DNA of 64,000 nucleotides, from the NCBI RefSeq assembly GCF_965184065.1, contig NZ_OZ239098.1; one strand, 5' to 3'. Under the pieces are notes generated by a model. The model searched no databases. It saw nothing but the letters and a program-made list of their open reading frames with translations, and was not told where the DNA came from. A program made the position numbers and the translations under genes. Origin of the DNA: Methylopumilus sp026399645. Its GTDB lineage: Bacteria > Pseudomonadota > Gammaproteobacteria > Burkholderiales > Methylophilaceae. This document shows positions 61,734-64,000 of this stretch, piece by piece (the first letter of the stretch is position 1; the number at the start of each line of letters is the position of its first letter).

Positions 61734-62594
61734 CTAAATAGTACTAAAAAGCGTTTTTAAGTCCTCTGCTCCAATATCATTAGCAATCTTATTTGCCTCA
61801 TCTAACTTAGACTTACTAAGATCAATATTTAATTTCTTTTTGTAATACTTACTTTGGGCGAATAAAACCTTAGCAAGATAATACATCCCCCCATTCTCTC
61901 GTGAAAACTTCTCAAATTTTAAAAGTGTTCTTTCAGATGAAGCAAGATCATTAGCCTCTAAATAATATAAAGCAAGATTAATCCCAGATTCTGCATACTC
62001 ACCTAACAAACCGGTGCGATCAAAAGCCAAATTAGCTTTTAACTCATACTCGATAGCTTTCGAAAAATTCTTAAGTAACGAATATGAAAAAGCAGCTCGA
62101 TCTAAATTAGCCGCACGTTCTTCATCATTGGCAGCTACTGAATAAGCCTCAAGGAATGTGTTTGCAGCTTCATCATATTTACTAAGGAGTAATTGGGTTT
62201 CAGCAATTTCAACTAAATAAAGACGCTTAAAAGGTTTATTGGCTTTTATAAGTGAATAAGAATTTTTTAGATGCAAAAGGGCATCATCTAATCTTTTAGC
62301 TTCTTTTAATGTCATGCCCACTAGCAAATCAGCCATAAAATGATCAGTATCATTTTTAGATAACTTATCCGCTATCTTAAAGTTATTTATAGCCTCATCG
62401 AAATTTTTTAACCTTAAATTAACTTTCCCATGACAAAAAGCAGATTTGAATTCACCCTTTTTTGTTTTTAAGGCATCCTCATATTGGTTATCACTTAAAA
62501 ACTCATCGCATGATTTGATAAGCTCTTTAGATAAAATATTTGTTGAAAAAAATAAGCTCAACAGTATTAATAAAAAATGTTTTTTAAGTTTCAT
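61734..62594 (-). CDS. Secreted TPR-repeat protein of unknown function
   Basis: This 286-residue protein has a signal peptide (about 1-22, ending LS) and a periplasmic body of helical TPR-like repeats. Examples are NFDEAINNFKIADKLSKND (about 63-81), RLDDALLHLKNSYSL, KYDEAANTFLEAYSV and NFSKAIEYELKANLA. Two cysteines (CDEF, FCHG) may form a disulfide near the N-terminus. Its partner is unknown. It lies 6 bp after ligA in the same direction and may share its transcript. Confidence 0.8.
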   Translation of the reverse strand: MKLKKHFLLILLSLFFSTNILSKELIKSCDEFLSDNQYEDALKTKKGEFKSAFCHGKVNLRLKNFDEAINNFKIADKLSKNDTDHFMADLLVGMTLKEAKRLDDALLHLKNSYSLIKANKPFKRLYLVEIAETQLLLSKYDEAANTFLEAYSVAANDEERAANLDRAAFSYSLLKNFSKAIEYELKANLAFDRTGLLGEYAESGINLALYYLEANDLASSERTLLKFEKFSRENGGMYYLAKVLFAQSKYYKKKLNIDLSKSKLDEANKIANDIGAEDLKTLFSTI

Positions 62595-62600
62595 AGTTTT

Positions 62601-64000
62601 TTACAGTATTAGTTTCAAAAGTTCTTGTTGTGAAATAATTTTAACACCAAGTTCCTTTGCTGTGGCTAACTTGCTTCCAGCATCAGAGCCCACAACAACA
62701 TAATCAGTTTTTTTAGAAACACTTCCTATAACTTTTCCGCCGTTAATTTCAATAATTGATTTAGCTTCCTCACGCGACATTGAAGGTAAGGTTCCAGTAA
62801 GGACAAAAGTTTTAGTCGCAAAAATTCCTGAAGCAGATTTCTTAATATCATATTTAGGCCAATGAACACCTAAACTTATAAGTGACTCAATAACTTCTCT
62901 ACTCTTAGTTTGCATAAAAAAATCACTGATCGATTTTGCAACTGTTGGGCCAATATCAGGTACAAGCTGTAAGCTTTCTTCTGTTTGTTTCATGATTTCA
63001 TATAAATCACCATAGAAGCCAGCAAGATCTTTGGCGGTAGATTCACCCACATTTCTAATACCAAGCGCGTAGATAAATCGAGGTAATGATGTTAATTTGC
63101 TTTTTTCAATAGCGTCTAATAAGTTCTGACTCGACTTTTCAGCCATACGATCAAGACTGACTAATTGTTCAAGTTCTAATTTGTAAATATCAGGTAACCC
63201 ATGAATGAGACCTACGTTAACTAATTGCTCAACAGATTTGTCTCCTAACCCTTCTATATCCATAGCTTTTCGAGATGCGAAATGAATAATGGATTGTTTC
63301 TGTTGTGCAGGGCAAATTAGACCACCGGAGCAACGAATGATCGCTTCATCATCGATTCTAATAAGCGGCGAACTGCACTCGGGACATTCTGTTGGCATTT
63401 TAAATTTCTTAATTGTCTTAGGCCTCTTGTCAACAAGCACCCTTACTATTTCAGGAATTACATCCCCTGCTCTTCGAACACTTACCGTATCTCCAATATG
63501 AACATCTTTGCGAATCATCTCATCTTCATTATGAAGGGTTGCATTTGTGACAGTAACACCGCCTACGAAAACAGGTTTCAATCGCGCGACAGGGGTTATA
63601 GCCCCGGTGCGACCAACCTGAACATTAATATCTAAAACTTCAGTCAACGCTTCTTCTGCTGGAAATTTATGTGCAATAGCCCATCGAGGAGCGCGAGATA
63701 CAAAACCTAACTCACTCTGATAGTTAAAGGAGTTAACTTTATAAACTACACCATCGATATCATAGGCTAATGTATCTCTAAGTTTTAATACCTTGGAATA
63801 AAAACTTTGTAAGCCTTTTACGCCTTTGACACTTGAAGACAAATCAGAAATAGGCAAATTAAATTGCTTTAAAAGTTGAATTGTTTCCGTGTGAGTTTTT
63901 AAATTTAAACTTGGCTCGCATACACCAAGACCATAAGAAAAGAAAGAAAGCGGTCTTGTTGCAGTAATTCTCGGGTCAAGCTGCCTTAAGCTTCCTGCTG
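62601..64000 (-). CDS. ligA: NAD-dependent DNA ligase LigA, C-terminal part
   Basis: The frame continues to the right edge, so the 5' third with the catalytic KxDG lysine is outside. The visible 466 residues begin AAGSLRQLDPRITATRPLSFF (nucleotidyltransferase domain), then the OB domain (VGRTGAITPVARLKP), the zinc finger (CPECSSP and RCSGGLICP), HhH repeats and a C-terminal BRCT domain (FVLTGTLPSMSREEA). An internal ATG at 63857 is not the start. Its minus orientation fits a position just beyond dif. Confidence 0.95.
   Translation of the reverse strand, partial: AGSLRQLDPRITATRPLSFFSYGLGVCEPSLNLKTHTETIQLLKQFNLPISDLSSSVKGVKGLQSFYSKVLKLRDTLAYDIDGVVYKVNSFNYQSELGFVSRAPRWAIAHKFPAEEALTEVLDINVQVGRTGAITPVARLKPVFVGGVTVTNATLHNEDEMIRKDVHIGDTVSVRRAGDVIPEIVRVLVDKRPKTIKKFKMPTECPECSSPLIRIDDEAIIRCSGGLICPAQQKQSIIHFASRKAMDIEGLGDKSVEQLVNVGLIHGLPDIYKLELEQLVSLDRMAEKSSQNLLDAIEKSKLTSLPRFIYALGIRNVGESTAKDLAGFYGDLYEIMKQTEESLQLVPDIGPTVAKSISDFFMQTKSREVIESLISLGVHWPKYDIKKSASGIFATKTFVLTGTLPSMSREEAKSIIEINGGKVIGSVSKKTDYVVVGSDAGSKLATAKELGVKIISQQELLKLIL

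Noticed and set aside
62601..63857. Taking the ATG at 63857 as the start of ligA
   Set aside because: Conserved LigA sequence continues upstream to the window edge, so the gene is truncated by the window only.
1..64000. CRISPR arrays, toxin-antitoxin or restriction systems
   Set aside because: No repeat-spacer arrays, cas genes or recognised defence genes were seen; nearly all sequence is accounted for by housekeeping genes.

Overview
The window reads as a compact, AT-rich betaproteobacterial chromosome segment. Genes are closely packed, with many ATGA or TAATG stop/start overlaps, no insertion sequences, no prophage and no CRISPR array. The taxonomic clues are priB between rpsF and rpsR, the dxr-rseP-bamA-skp-lpxD-fabZ-lpxA-lpxB-rnhB envelope operon, hpnC-hpnD squalene synthase genes, a two-subunit pyruvate carboxylase, malate:quinone oxidoreductase and a methylthioinosine-type phosphorylase. 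My best inference is a streamlined aquatic Methylophilaceae-like organism (OM43 / Methylopumilus type). No methanol dehydrogenase or other proof of methylotrophy lies in the window.

Layout. 0-7 kb, plus strand: 3' end of a YigZ/IMPACT gene, rmuC, moaD-moaE, galU, a phosphoribosyltransferase, rnr, rlmB. 7-12 kb: mqo (minus), a family 2 glycosyltransferase (plus), tRNA-Asn, an aminotransferase and a trypsin-TPR protease (minus). 12-19 kb, plus: uvrB, rpsF-priB-rpsR-rplI, dnaB, alr-radA. 19-21 kb, minus: hpnC-hpnD. 21-25 kb, plus: a methylthioinosine phosphorylase, def, tRNA-Ser, then a Baeyer-Villiger-like flavin monooxygenase next to an O-acetylhomoserine sulfhydrylase. 25-31 kb, minus: map, glnD and a giant glycosyltransferase carrying two GT4 domains. 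31-45 kb, plus: rpsB, tsf, pyrH, frr, uppS, cdsA, dxr, rseP, bamA, skp, lpxD, fabZ, lpxA, lpxB, rnhB. 45-50 kb, minus: pycA, pycB, maf and an RsmI-like methyltransferase. 50-61.7 kb, plus: yceD-rpmF-plsX-fabH-fabD-fabG-acpP-fabF-pabC-mltG-tmk-holB-tatD, an MBL hydrolase and three small unknown genes. 61.7-64 kb, minus: a TPR protein and ligA, which runs off the window.

The genes form a housekeeping core: translation (S6, S18, L9, S2, EF-Ts, RRF, L32), replication and repair (DnaB, PriB, RadA, UvrB, HolB, LigA), outer-membrane and lipid A construction, and fatty acid synthesis.

The most informative non-genic signal is a near-canonical XerCD dif site at 61689-61716, exactly where gene orientation switches from plus to minus. 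Six FtsK-orienting octamers (GGGNAGGG) lie on the plus strand and I found none on the minus strand, so the window appears to run along one replichore up to the replication terminus. Other items worth checking are a structured rpsB leader ending in a T-tract, the double glycosyltransferase joined at an A-tract, the monooxygenase/sulfhydrylase pair behind tRNA-Ser, an altered Asp-rich motif in HpnC, and leaderless-looking starts for rmuC and dnaB. I did not find a clearly new multi-gene system such as a defence or biosynthetic island.
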